The notes below the pieces were generated by a model. The model saw only the letters and a list, made by a program, of their open reading frames with translations. It had not been told where the DNA came from and ran no database searches. From assembly GCF_004346865.1 (NCBI RefSeq), contig NZ_SMGR01000001.1, positions 992,001 to 1,056,000 of the forward strand: 64,000 nt of DNA, in the 5' to 3' direction. Below, in pieces: positions 33,438-41,896 of the stretch (its first letter is position 1; the number at the start of each line of letters is the position of its first letter). This stretch comes from Shimia isoporae (GTDB taxonomy: Bacteria; Pseudomonadota; Alphaproteobacteria; Rhodobacterales; Rhodobacteraceae). Made by a program: the position numbers and the translations under genes.

Positions 33438-34754
33438 TCAGACCCGCTCGAGGTAGGTCTTCCAGTGGTCTTCCTTGGGAATTTCTGCCAGTTCGCGCAG
33501 CTCCTGACGTTTTGTCATAACCATATTGTCTATCAACTGTCGGGGCAAACAACGGGTAATGAACGGGTCCGACGCGAACAGTTCTATCGCGGCCTCCCAG
33601 CCTTCGGCCAGATGAGGTAAGTCGAGATCGTAGGCGTTGCCCTCGATGGGGGCAGGCGGTGTGAGACCTTCTTCGATGCCTTCTATCGCTGCGCCGAGGA
33701 CAGCGGCCAACATCAAGTAGGGATTTATGTCGCCACCGGCCACACGGTGTTCGATCCGCCGCGCGCCGTACGCGCCTCCTGGAATGCGAAGTGCAGAGGT
33801 GCGGTTTTCGTAGGCCCAGCAAACGGATGTCGGCGCGTGGTTGCCTGGTGCGAAGCGATCATAGCTGGGACCATGGGGCGCAAAAATCAGAGTACAGGCC
33901 CGCATGGCCTGAAGGCATCCGGCGACGGCCTGCTTGAGGATGTCAGTCCCTTCGGGGCCACCATTGTCAAAGACGTTCTTCCCGTCCTTGTCCACGACCG
34001 AGAAATGCACGTGCATCCCGTTGCCCGCATCCTCGAGATAGGGCTTGGCCATAAAAGTGGCTGCGAGGCCATGTTTTCTTGCGGTTCCGCGCAGAAGTAG
34101 TTTGAACATCAGCGCGTCGTCGGCCGCCTTCATGGCGTCCTGATGGTTCAGTGTCACTTCGAATTGGCCGATACCGCACTCGGAAATCATGGACTGAATT
34201 GGAATGCCCATGGCTTCGGCGCCTTGATAGACGTCGGTGAAAAACGGATCAAAGGCGTCCAGTTCGTCGACGCCCATAACTTCGCCAGACATGAGTTGGC
34301 GGCCACTGCGCGGATCAAGCGGCGGTTGGAGCACCTCGCCTCTGTCGTCCACCAAAGTGAATTCCATTTCGGTTGCGGCCATAACCGACCAGCCACGCGC
34401 TTCGAAGCGATCGAGTACCGACTGTAACGCCTGTCGTGCATCGCCCAAGAACGGTGAGCCATCCTCGTTGTACATGGCCATCGGTACGATCTCAGACGGG
34501 GTATCCAGCCAGGGTTGGGCGACAGGTCCGCGGTTTGTCGGTCGCAGAATACCGTCGGGGTCGCCGGTTTCGAAAACCAGCGGGCTGCCTTCAATGTCGT
34601 GTCCCCAGATGTCCACGTTCAGAACCGAAAGGGGCATGCGAACACCATCGCTTTCCAGTTTGGTCGCCTGTGAGGTCGGCAGCCGTTTGCCGCGAATCTG
34701 GCCGTTCAGATCGGCAACCCCGATGCGGAATGTCTGGTAGTGAAGCGGAACCAT
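33438..34754 (-). CDS. Glutamine synthetase family protein, second copy
   Basis: A second 438-residue ligase of the glutamine synthetase fold is predicted, starting at ATG 34754 (MVPLHYQTFRIG); upstream in-frame residues to 34931 are not family-like. Motifs are ATEMEFTLVDD, SECGIGQFEVTLNHQD, MAKPYLEDAGNGMHVHFS, GNHAPTSVCWAYENRTSALRIPGG and ARRIEHRVAGGDINPY. It is clearly distinct from the other copy, so two acceptor amines are possible. It is first in the cluster and divergent from the SDR gene across 177 bases. Confidence 0.86.
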   Translation of the reverse strand: MVPLHYQTFRIGVADLNGQIRGKRLPTSQATKLESDGVRMPLSVLNVDIWGHDIEGSPLVFETGDPDGILRPTNRGPVAQPWLDTPSEIVPMAMYNEDGSPFLGDARQALQSVLDRFEARGWSVMAATEMEFTLVDDRGEVLQPPLDPRSGRQLMSGEVMGVDELDAFDPFFTDVYQGAEAMGIPIQSMISECGIGQFEVTLNHQDAMKAADDALMFKLLLRGTARKHGLAATFMAKPYLEDAGNGMHVHFSVVDKDGKNVFDNGGPEGTDILKQAVAGCLQAMRACTLIFAPHGPSYDRFAPGNHAPTSVCWAYENRTSALRIPGGAYGARRIEHRVAGGDINPYLMLAAVLGAAIEGIEEGLTPPAPIEGNAYDLDLPHLAEGWEAAIELFASDPFITRCLPRQLIDNMVMTKRQELRELAEIPKEDHWKTYLERV

Positions 34755-34839
34755 GTAGCACCTGTCTTGTCGGAATTTGATCAAAATATCTCCGGCGCGG
34801 TTATCAATGTCCAGAGGAATTTGTTCCGGTCTGCAAAGC

Positions 34840-34866
34840 GTCGGCAAAGTGTCGGTATTTCGTCGG
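34840..34866. repeat. Phased GTCGG repeats in the ligase-SDR intergenic region
   Basis: GTCGG occurs at 34840, 34851 and 34862, each 11 bases apart, in the 177-base gap between the divergent glutamine-synthetase-like gene and the SDR gene. Helically phased repeats suit a cooperative regulator; none is identified. Confidence 0.4.
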
Positions 34867-34931
34867 TGCCACATTCGGTCGAATTTTTGTGGTTTAATGG
34901 GAGTGTTGGGTCCGTTTCGGAGGAAAGACAA

Positions 34932-35774
34932 ATGTATGATGCAGCGATTTCAGCAGGTGGCGTTGCCGTGGTGACCGGGGCAGCCAGCGGCGTGGGCAAG
35001 GTTGCGGCTATGCGATTTGCACAGGAAGGGTTGAGCGTGGTTCTCGCCGATTTGCCCGGCGATGCCCTTGACCAGGCTGTTGCCGAGGTGGCCTCGGTCG
35101 CGCAAGGCGGCCGTGAGGTCGTTGGCATTGCGACTGATGTGACCAGCGACGCTGATGTTTTCGCGCTTGCTGACAAGGCTTTTGAGCTTGGTGATGTCGC
35201 GGTTTTGATGAACAACGCAGGCGTCGGTGGTCTGAGGACGACGCCTTGGGGCGAGATGGACAACTGGCAAAAGCTGCTCGATGTGAACTTCATGGGGGTG
35301 TTGCGCGGCATTCAGGCTTTTGTCCCGCGTATGATTGAGGCCGCGCGGCCTGCTGTGGTGATCAACACGGGTTCCAAGCAAGGCATCACGACACCGCCCG
35401 GAAACCCTGCCTACAATGTTAGCAAGGCTGCTGTGAAGGTGTTGAGCGAGCAGTTGGCACATGAGCTACGTGAAGTGCAGGCACCTATGTCTGCCCACCT
35501 GTTTGTGCCTGGTTTTACCTATACCGGTATGATTGCGGCTTTCATGCCGGAGAAACCACCGGCGGCGTGGACCAGCGAAGAGGCGGTGGACTACATGCTC
35601 GCGCGAGTGAAGCTTGGGGATTTCTATATTCTGTGCCCCGACAACGATGTGGATGAGGCGAAAGACCGCCGGCGGGTCAGTTGGGCGATCGGGGACATTG
35701 TGGAAAACCGGCCGGCTTTGTCCCGTTGGCATCCGGATTTTGCAGAGGCTTTTGCGGCCTACGATAAGGGGTAG
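34932..35774 (+). CDS. Short-chain dehydrogenase/reductase
   Basis: The 280-residue classical SDR shows TGAASGVGK (about residues 15-23, NAD(P) binding), LMNNAGVGG, and YNVSK (active Tyr and Lys near 163-167). ATG 34932 has GGAGGAAAG upstream; the longer frame from 34740 lacks family similarity. The tail is longer than in the basic 250-residue members. It is divergent from the ligase/oxidase cluster, so it may reduce or oxidise a related aldehyde or alcohol, but the substrate is unknown. Confidence 0.88.
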   Translation: MYDAAISAGGVAVVTGAASGVGKVAAMRFAQEGLSVVLADLPGDALDQAVAEVASVAQGGREVVGIATDVTSDADVFALADKAFELGDVAVLMNNAGVGGLRTTPWGEMDNWQKLLDVNFMGVLRGIQAFVPRMIEAARPAVVINTGSKQGITTPPGNPAYNVSKAAVKVLSEQLAHELREVQAPMSAHLFVPGFTYTGMIAAFMPEKPPAAWTSEEAVDYMLARVKLGDFYILCPDNDVDEAKDRRRVSWAIGDIVENRPALSRWHPDFAEAFAAYDKG

Positions 35775-35842
35775 CGCATGCCCATTCGGGCAAGGCAATC
35801 GACTCCGTCTGTGCGCCCGAGAAGCGGTGCCCTCATAAAGGG

Positions 35843-36652
35843 TCACCGGATCAGGTTTGGACGCACCCGCAGTTTAGGTGTTGCAGATTGCGGCAAGTGC
35901 CTATTCAGGCGGCGGTTCATGATCCCAAAGAGCCAGATGATCACCAGCGTCAGCAGGATGAAGTAGAAAGCCAGAATGGGATACGGAACAAACGGGTTGA
36001 ACGTCTTGTCGGCAAAATAGCTGGCGTAATAAAGCGCATCACCTTTTTGCCCCCGCGCCGGAAACGCAGAGAAGAACACCAGCGCAGTGGCGTGGAACAG
36101 GAAGATCGCCTCATTGGTATATGCCGGCCAGGCAAGGCGCATCATCGTCGGGAAGACGATGCGGCGGAATCGGGGCCAACCCGTCATGCCATAGGCGTCT
36201 GCGGCTTCGATGTCGCCTTTTGGGATCGAACGCAGGGCACCGAAGAAGATCTCCGCTGAATATGCCGCAGTATTGCAGAACAGCACGATCACAGCACCAA
36301 GCCACGCTGCTGTCAGCGGGTCAAAGAGCGCGTAACTTTTCTTCATCGAAAGGAAGAAAAAGTAGGCAAAGAAAAACTGGATGAAGAGCGGGCTGCCCCT
36401 GAAGATAAAGATGAACACTTCTGAAGGGCGACGGTAGAGCCACTTGTCAGAGTTCTTGCCCATCGCCAATGCCACGGCAAAGAAGAAGCCGGTACAAAGT
36501 GCGATCACGCCGAAATAGATGTTCCAGATCATGCCGGAACCGATCAGGGTGAACTGCTCGCACAGTGTGAAGTCCGAGCGCGGGAGCAGGCGTTCGCCGT
36601 AGCCGAGAGAGCGGAAGGCATAATCGGAGATGGTCTGGGCGCAGGTCTTCAT
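35843..36652 (-). CDS. Polar amino acid ABC permease (HisM-type)
   Basis: The 269-residue inner membrane permease of the HisMQ class has about five helices, the conserved AEIFFGALRSIPKGDIEAADAYGMTGWPRFRRIVFP loop (EAA motif), and an N-terminal extension of about 30 residues seen in Rhodobacteraceae members. It overlaps the upstream permease by four bases and is last of the importer operon. The substrate set (basic or polar amino acids) is only generic. Confidence 0.86.
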   Translation of the reverse strand: MKTCAQTISDYAFRSLGYGERLLPRSDFTLCEQFTLIGSGMIWNIYFGVIALCTGFFFAVALAMGKNSDKWLYRRPSEVFIFIFRGSPLFIQFFFAYFFFLSMKKSYALFDPLTAAWLGAVIVLFCNTAAYSAEIFFGALRSIPKGDIEAADAYGMTGWPRFRRIVFPTMMRLAWPAYTNEAIFLFHATALVFFSAFPARGQKGDALYYASYFADKTFNPFVPYPILAFYFILLTLVIIWLFGIMNRRLNRHLPQSATPKLRVRPNLIR

Positions 36653-37536
36653 GCCGCAGCCTCCTTACGCAATGCTTCGCCGCCGGCGGTGGCCTGTCCT
36701 TTGTTCAGGCGGCGCATCAGGCGCTCCAGCACGATCTCGGACACTTTTGTGAAACTGAGGTAGAACACCAGCAGGAACAGGAAGTACCACATGCGCCAGT
36801 CAGGGTGCGGGTATGCGGAAAACTTCGAGGTTTTGGTGCCGCCCAGTTCGCGCGCCCAATAGACGATGTCTTCGATGCCGAGGAGGAAAAGAAGCGGCGT
36901 TGCCTTGATCAGGACCATCCAGAGGTTGGACAGTCCGGGCAGCGCATAAACCCACATTTGCGGCACGAGGATGCGCCAGAAAGTTTGGCGGCGGGTCATT
37001 CCGTAGGCTTCCGCTGTTTCAAGCTGTGCATGAGGAACGGCGCGCATACCACCAAAGAGAACATTGGCAGCAAAGGCGCCAAAGACAATGGCAAAGGTAA
37101 TCACGGCAAGCATAAAGCCATAAAGCTGGTGCACATATTCCGGCGAAGTGCCGAGCGGCACCTTGGCTTGCGGGCAAACAAGGAAGTCGTTGCCCTTACG
37201 GATCGGGTCCGTCCAGTCCGGGCAGACGATGCTGTGCTTTACCAGTTCGAAGGACTGATCGAGTGCGATTACAAAGAAGAGGAAAAAGGCAATGTCGGGC
37301 ACACCGCGCACAATGGCGATGTAGCCTTTGCCAAGCCAACTTAGCGGGGCGATGTGACTGCGGGCGGACATGGCGCCGAAAAAGCCGAAAGCCAAAGCCA
37401 CGGGGGCTGTAACGGCCAATAGCGCGAGTACCAATAGGAAACTCTTGTAAAACGACATGTGCACGCCGTTCGTCAGGTAGCAGGAGAACCACCAGAACGT
37501 ATCAAGCGTGGAAGGATCGGCGCAGTAGGAGAACAT
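36649..37536 (-). CDS. Polar amino acid ABC permease (HisQ-type)
   Basis: The 295-residue permease partner of the previous gene carries the EAA motif around VPHAQLETAEAYGMTRRQTFWRILVP and four or five helices. The first ~25 residues (MFSYCADPSTLDTFWWFSC) precede the first helix. It follows the binding-protein gene with a strong hairpin in the 100-base gap. Confidence 0.87.
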   Translation of the reverse strand: MFSYCADPSTLDTFWWFSCYLTNGVHMSFYKSFLLVLALLAVTAPVALAFGFFGAMSARSHIAPLSWLGKGYIAIVRGVPDIAFFLFFVIALDQSFELVKHSIVCPDWTDPIRKGNDFLVCPQAKVPLGTSPEYVHQLYGFMLAVITFAIVFGAFAANVLFGGMRAVPHAQLETAEAYGMTRRQTFWRILVPQMWVYALPGLSNLWMVLIKATPLLFLLGIEDIVYWARELGGTKTSKFSAYPHPDWRMWYFLFLLVFYLSFTKVSEIVLERLMRRLNKGQATAGGEALRKEAAA

Positions 37537-37595
37537 CGCGGGTGTCTTCGGTTTGGCGGCTGCCCAGCGTTAGGGCAGGGGCCGGATGCAAAAAC

Positions 37596-37621
37596 AGGCC
37601 CGCGCAGCAAAGCGCGGACCT
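37596..37621 (-). promoter_or_regulatory. Hairpin between the binding protein and HisQ-type permease genes
   Basis: AGGCCCGCGC (37596-37605) and GCGCGGACCT (37612-37621) form a ten-pair stem (one G-T), with GTTTTT after it on the minus strand. It is likely a partial terminator that makes the binding protein more abundant than the permeases. Confidence 0.7.
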
Positions 37622-37636
37622 GCGGGATCAGTCAGA

Positions 37637-38359
37637 TCAGTAGGTGGCGGCGTCGGGGCCGAACCACTCAACGATCAGAGCGTTCAGTGTGCCGTCAGCC
37701 TTCATGGAGTCGATGGCTGCGTTGAACTTCTCTTTCAGCTCGGTGTCGGACTCGCGCAGGCCCATGCCAACGCCACCGCCCAGCGGAACATCTTCGCCAG
37801 CCCAGACCAGCTCGCCGCCGGACTCGTCAACCAGCGGTGCGAGGTAGTCTTTGTCTGCGAATACCGCGTCTGCTTCGCCGTTGCGGACTGCTGCCACGGT
37901 TTCTTCAGGCGTTGCGAATTCGATCAGGGCTGCACCGGACTCGGCAACGTAGCCTGCCTGGATGGTTGCGGTTTGAGCTGCAACCACACCACCCATAACG
38001 TCCGCGTCTGCGGAGGTGCCGACATAGGCGGAGGCCGCAGGCGGGATGTAGTTCTGAGTGAAGTCGATCACTTCGTCGCGCTCATCGGTGATGGACATGC
38101 CCGCAATGATGGTGTCGTAGTTGCCGGACACCAGGTTCGGGATGATGCTGTCCCAGTCGTTCTTGACCCACTCGCAGGTCAGGCCAGCGCGCTTGCAAAG
38201 CTCGTTACCCAGAACGATTTCGAAACCGTCGAGGTTACCCGCGTCGTTGATGAAGTTGTACGGAGGGTAGGCGCCCTCGGTGCCCATGCGCACGGTGTCA
38301 GCCATTGCGAGGCCGGCGGTCAACGCCAGCGCTGCTGTGGAAAGGATCAGTTTTTTCAT
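37637..38359 (-). CDS. Periplasmic polar amino acid-binding protein
   Basis: The 240-residue exported protein of the SBP_bac_3 family has a signal peptide (MKKLILSTAALALTAGLAMA) and the domain features MGTEGAYPPYNFINDAGNLDGFEIVLGNELC, DWDSIIPNLVSGNYDTIIAGMSITDERDEVIDFT, and a Glu/Asp-rich hinge with FADKDYLAPL. It captures an amino acid for the importer. The second operon gene, it is preceded by the ATPase gene by 97 bases; the ligand is not certain. Confidence 0.9.
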   Translation of the reverse strand: MKKLILSTAALALTAGLAMADTVRMGTEGAYPPYNFINDAGNLDGFEIVLGNELCKRAGLTCEWVKNDWDSIIPNLVSGNYDTIIAGMSITDERDEVIDFTQNYIPPAASAYVGTSADADVMGGVVAAQTATIQAGYVAESGAALIEFATPEETVAAVRNGEADAVFADKDYLAPLVDESGGELVWAGEDVPLGGGVGMGLRESDTELKEKFNAAIDSMKADGTLNALIVEWFGPDAATY

Positions 38360-38456
38360 TTTACACTCCCTAGCTTGTGTTTGTTTTCCGGCGTTTGTCG
38401 CCGGTGTGGTCTCAGGTTGCCAATTTGGACCCGCAGGTCAAGTTGGCGGTGGTGTC

Positions 38457-39233
38457 TCAGGCATGCACGGTGGAGGACAGAAAGCCCTTCAGGCGCTCGC
38501 TCTTGGGGTTGCCGAAAAGTTCATCGGGGCTGCCTTGCTCCTCGATAAGACCCTGATGCAGGAATACAACCTTGTCCGATACATCTGCGGCCATTTTCAT
38601 GTCGTGGGTCACGATCAGCATGGTGCGGCCTTCTTCGGCCAACGATTTGATGACGCGCACAACTTCCTGTTCCAGTTCCGGATCAAGCGCCGAAGTCGGT
38701 TCGTCAAACAGCAGCGCTTCGGGTTCCATAGCCAGCGCGCGGGCGATCGCCGCGCGCTGTTGTTGACCGCCGGACAGTTGGGCCGGGTAAACGTCGTGCT
38801 TGTCGCGGATGCCGACCTTGTCGAGGTAGGCGTGCGCGGCTTCTTCGGCCTCGGCCTTGTCGCGACCCAGAACCGTAACAGGAGCTTCCATAACGTTTTG
38901 CAGGATGGTCATGTGCGACCACAGGTTGAACTGCTGGAACACCATCGAGAGGTTCGTGCGAATACGCAGCACCTGTTTCTGGTCGGCAGGCACACGGTTG
39001 TGGCCCGCGCCGCTCCAGGAGACAGGTTCGCCCTTGAACAGGATTTCACCTTGCTGGCTGTTTTCCAGGAGGTTGGCGCATCTCAGGATGGTGGATTTGC
39101 CGGACCCGGACGAGCCGATCAGGGACACAACATCGCCCCGGTGTGCGGTGATGTCGACGCCCTTGATGACTTCGAGGTCGTGGTAAGCTTTGTGCAGGTC
39201 GCGGATTTCCAGAACGGGCGCGGTATCGGGCAC
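38457..39233 (-). CDS. Polar amino acid ABC ATPase (HisP-type)
   Basis: The 258-residue ATPase starts at GTG 39233 (GGGGA upstream), giving (M)PDTAPVLEIRDLHKAY; the frame continues further upstream to 39356, but without family-like sequence. Walker A GSSGSGKST, signature LSGGQQQR, Walker B LLFDEPTSALDPE and the switch His in VTHDM are complete. It powers import with the adjacent permeases and opens the operon, as in related Rhodobacteraceae loci. Confidence 0.92.
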   Translation of the reverse strand: MPDTAPVLEIRDLHKAYHDLEVIKGVDITAHRGDVVSLIGSSGSGKSTILRCANLLENSQQGEILFKGEPVSWSGAGHNRVPADQKQVLRIRTNLSMVFQQFNLWSHMTILQNVMEAPVTVLGRDKAEAEEAAHAYLDKVGIRDKHDVYPAQLSGGQQQRAAIARALAMEPEALLFDEPTSALDPELEQEVVRVIKSLAEEGRTMLIVTHDMKMAADVSDKVVFLHQGLIEEQGSPDELFGNPKSERLKGFLSSTVHA

Positions 39234-39373
39234 GTGATCCCCATCAATTCTTGTTATGACTTGGTGCCTCAATAGGGATGAAAAAATGCGCAAATGCAAC
39301 TTGCAAAACGGCGGAGACGCAGCGGATTCTGGCGAAAAGCCGCCAATTTTTGCCAATTGGTTAATCTCTGACC

Positions 39374-40108
39374 TCAGGGCATGGGCGGAATTGGGACCGC
39401 AAGATAGGCCGTGTGACGGATGTCGATGATGTCATGAAGGTGCAGCACGTCGCGGTCGGCTGGCGAAAGGTCGAAAATTGCTCGGGAAAGCGCGTTCGCG
39501 ATCGGCATCGGATCGCGTTTGTGGGCCGTTATGAAGGGCAGTGCAGGCGTTGGAGCGGTGCGGTCCACCTCAATGAGGTCCGCGGCATACTCTTCGTACC
39601 GGCGGATCATTTCCCAGCTGAGCGCGTCAATTGCGGCAAAGTCCGTAAACCCATCCGCTACCGAACGTCCCGATTCGACATGGGAGCCTGTCTCGCGCAG
39701 GTCTCCGATTCGCAGGCCGTTGTCTGCAAAGTGTTTGTGCGGAGCCGCCCAGCCGGATTGTGACAGGGGATCGTTGAAGGCCATTTTCGCATTGTCGAAC
39801 GTGTCCAAGGGGTCAGTCGCCCTCGAGCGATGGGCCACGATAACGGAGTTGTAATAGCCCGGCTGACACCCGTAGAGACGATAGTCGGGCGTGCCAACCA
39901 AAGTTACTCTGCCGTGCAGTTTTGAGCGATAAGGCAGACCGCAGGTCTGGGCCAGTACAAGATCCGGCGATTGCCAGATATCCCAAACATCGCGCCCACG
40001 CGTCAGGGTTGCAGGACCGAAACCGAGATGGTCGCGGACCGCTTCCCAGAAGCGGTCGTTTGCTTCGGCCGTTTCGGGCCGGTCATACATGGGCAGTGCT
40101 GCGATCAT
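39374..40108 (-). CDS. PhnD-like substrate-binding family protein without signal peptide
   Basis: The 244-residue product starts at ATG 40108 (MIAALPMYDRPE), overlapping the TerB gene stop by four bases. Its fold is that of PhnD-like periplasmic binding proteins (DLVLAQTCGLPYRSKLHGRV, GYYNSVIVAHRS, and VADGFTDFAAIDALSWEM), but no signal peptide or lipobox is present, so it should stay in the cytoplasm. It may bind a phosphonate-like or other anionic ligand. No ABC permease or ATPase for it is adjacent. Confidence 0.8.
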   Translation of the reverse strand: MIAALPMYDRPETAEANDRFWEAVRDHLGFGPATLTRGRDVWDIWQSPDLVLAQTCGLPYRSKLHGRVTLVGTPDYRLYGCQPGYYNSVIVAHRSRATDPLDTFDNAKMAFNDPLSQSGWAAPHKHFADNGLRIGDLRETGSHVESGRSVADGFTDFAAIDALSWEMIRRYEEYAADLIEVDRTAPTPALPFITAHKRDPMPIANALSRAIFDLSPADRDVLHLHDIIDIRHTAYLAVPIPPMP

Positions 40109-40545
40109 TGCTTGGTGGAGACGCGTTGACGCGCCAGAGCACTGTCCTTGTCGTTTATGCCGAGCAGATTTGCGGACAGGCGCAGGAGTGCGTCTTCTTC
40201 GGCGTCGCGTTCGCCGTCTGCGAGAACGACCGACCACATGGCCTCTATCACTGCGATACGCTCCTCATGCGGCACTGCATCTTTTATGGCGCGGGTGAAG
40301 CGAACGGTGTCCGGAGCTTCGGCTTCTAGCGTTTCAGCATCCCGCATCAAGTTTTGAGCATCGGCCGTTGCCAGCGCGTAGCGCTCGGTCACAATGCGTT
40401 CGATCTTGAGCGCTTCTGCGGAGGAGTAATGGTCGTCTGCACGCGCAATTCGCACTAGGAGCGCTGTCAATGCGAGTCGTGCATCGGTTTGATCCAACGG
40501 GGACGGGGCGGGGGCGGTCAGCCGTTTCAGAAAATCTGCGAACAT
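40105..40545 (-). CDS. TerB-family protein, copy 1
   Basis: The 146-residue product starts at ATG 40545 (MFADFLKRL). The TerB domain shows ARLALTALLVRIARADDHYSSAEALKIERI, then DAVPHEERIAVIEAMWSVVLADGERDAEEDALL, a helical acidic calcium-binding type fold first met in tellurite-resistance proteins. Here a link to tellurite is unproven. It overlaps the PhnD-like gene by four bases, follows the WYL regulator gene by 37 bases, and is a paralogue of 41897-42322. Confidence 0.8.
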   Translation of the reverse strand: MFADFLKRLTAPAPSPLDQTDARLALTALLVRIARADDHYSSAEALKIERIVTERYALATADAQNLMRDAETLEAEAPDTVRFTRAIKDAVPHEERIAVIEAMWSVVLADGERDAEEDALLRLSANLLGINDKDSALARQRVSTKQ

Positions 40546-40582
40546 GCTCAAAGATGTAGGCGGCGTTCCAGGCTGGGGCAAC

Positions 40583-41299
40583 TTATTCTTTTGTAACTGG
40601 CGCTCTTCCAGTTCGCCTTTGATTGGCCACAACCTCTTCCCAGTCTTTGAGTAGCTTTGCTCGGCGCCCGGGATATTTTTCAGGCAGCACAATTAAGTCG
40701 GCGACACGATCTGTGCGAAAATGGCGGAAGTCGTTGCGTGCTTCGCACCAGGCAACAATGTAACGGGTGGCGTCCAGATAGGCGATTAGCAATGGCCAGA
40801 TGATACGTTCCGTCGAGGTGTTGTCACGATCCCTGTAGGTTAGCCGCAAGCGATACCGTTCGCGAATTGCGTGGCGCAGGGCCGCGCTGTCGAAACTGTC
40901 TTCTGTTGGCTTGCCAGTGGCAATCGGACGTGTTGCTGAATCCAGTACTACGGGGCGAAGATCATCGGGAATGGCTTCGGACAGCTTTGCCACGAGGTCG
41001 CGAGCGGCGTTCGCCAGCGACGGATCAGCTTGCGCTGCAACCAGCCCAGCTCCGAGCGCGGCGGCTTCAAGTTCGTCTGCCGTCAGCATCAGGGGCGGCA
41101 TGTCGTACCCATCCTGAAGCACGTAGCCGGTTCCGGCCTCGCCCAAAATTGGTACGCGCTGAGCGGCAAGTTCGGCCATGTCGCGATAGAGCGTGCGCAA
41201 AGAGACTTCGAGTTCTTCGGCAAGACGGGCTCCCGTGACAGGCCCCCGCGACGAGCGCAGAATCTGGATGATCTGGAACAGGCGTTCGGTCCGACGCAT
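40583..41299 (-). CDS. YafY-type HTH/WYL-domain regulator
   Basis: The 238-residue product opens MRRTERLFQIIQILRSSRGPVTGARLAEELEVSLRTLYRDMAEL, the classic YafY winged helix at residues 1-60, and carries a WYL-type ligand-sensing domain (WPLLIAYLDATRYIVAWCEARNDFRHFRTDRV) at 165-200. It starts at ATG 41299 after AGGAGG. An inverted and direct repeat begins ten bases upstream and faces the divergent SRPBCC gene, so autorepression is likely; the effector is unknown. Confidence 0.9.
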   Translation of the reverse strand: MRRTERLFQIIQILRSSRGPVTGARLAEELEVSLRTLYRDMAELAAQRVPILGEAGTGYVLQDGYDMPPLMLTADELEAAALGAGLVAAQADPSLANAARDLVAKLSEAIPDDLRPVVLDSATRPIATGKPTEDSFDSAALRHAIRERYRLRLTYRDRDNTSTERIIWPLLIAYLDATRYIVAWCEARNDFRHFRTDRVADLIVLPEKYPGRRAKLLKDWEEVVANQRRTGRAPVTKE

Positions 41300-41308
41300 T
41301 TATGCCTC

Positions 41309-41343
41309 CTGCTGACACACTGCTGACACAACGCTGTCAGCAG
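41309..41343. promoter_or_regulatory. Operator of the YafY/WYL regulator
   Basis: CTGCTGACA occurs at 41309-41317 and 41320-41328, and its perfect reverse complement TGTCAGCAG at 41335-41343. The palindrome sits between the divergent YafY and SRPBCC genes and starts ten bases before the YafY start codon, overlapping its ribosome-binding region. Confidence 0.72.
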
Positions 41344-41410
41344 GGCAAGGATACTAAAGCCTCAGACACAGTTTGGAGACAGGCCTTAGGGGGCCGGAAA
41401 GGAGCACCGC

Positions 41411-41881
41411 ATGCTGAAAGTTGAGCGGGCGTTGGAGATTGATGCGACACCGGAACAGGTCTGGTCGGTGATGGGGCGGTTCATGCACATAAACGAGTTT
41501 GCCCCGGAAGTCGTACGGGTCGAAGCTCTCACCGCCGCCGAGAATCAGGTGGGAGCGCAGCGCAGATGTCATTTCAACAACGGTCAGTCGCTGGTGGAAA
41601 CCGTCACGGAATGGCAGGTCGGACGGGGCTACAGCGTCTCACTTTCGGAGATGGACTCAATGCCGATGGCTGCGGCCAATGCGACCCTGCTGATCGACCC
41701 TATGGGCAATAGGGCACGGGTGGTCTGGCGTTTTGAAGGCCGGATGAAATTTGGCCCCCTTGGCTGGCTGTTGGGGCAGGGTGTTTTTAAGCCCATGATG
41801 GGCAGAGTTATCGCCGCCAACCTCGAAGGTTTGGCAAAAACCGTAAAAAACCTGCCCAAGAGCGTTGATGAAGTGGCTTGA
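41411..41881 (+). CDS. SRPBCC family protein
   Basis: The 156-residue Bet v1-like protein shows IDATPEQVWSVMGRFMHINEFAPEV (start of the fold), WRFEGRMKFGPLGWLLGQ, and a C-terminal helix NLEGLAKTVKNLP. SRPBCC proteins bind hydrophobic ligands or act as cyclases/dehydratases; the function here is unknown. GGAAAGGAG precedes its ATG. It is divergent from the YafY regulator over the shared operator and is its probable target. Confidence 0.85.
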   Translation: MLKVERALEIDATPEQVWSVMGRFMHINEFAPEVVRVEALTAAENQVGAQRRCHFNNGQSLVETVTEWQVGRGYSVSLSEMDSMPMAAANATLLIDPMGNRARVVWRFEGRMKFGPLGWLLGQGVFKPMMGRVIAANLEGLAKTVKNLPKSVDEVA

Positions 41882-41896
41882 AAGCTGGTCCCGCGG

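Noticed and set aside
31350-34754. Calling either GS-like gene the main glutamine synthetase glnA
   Set aside because: The pairing with an FAD oxidase and amidotransferase and the absence of glnB fit amine glutamylation better.
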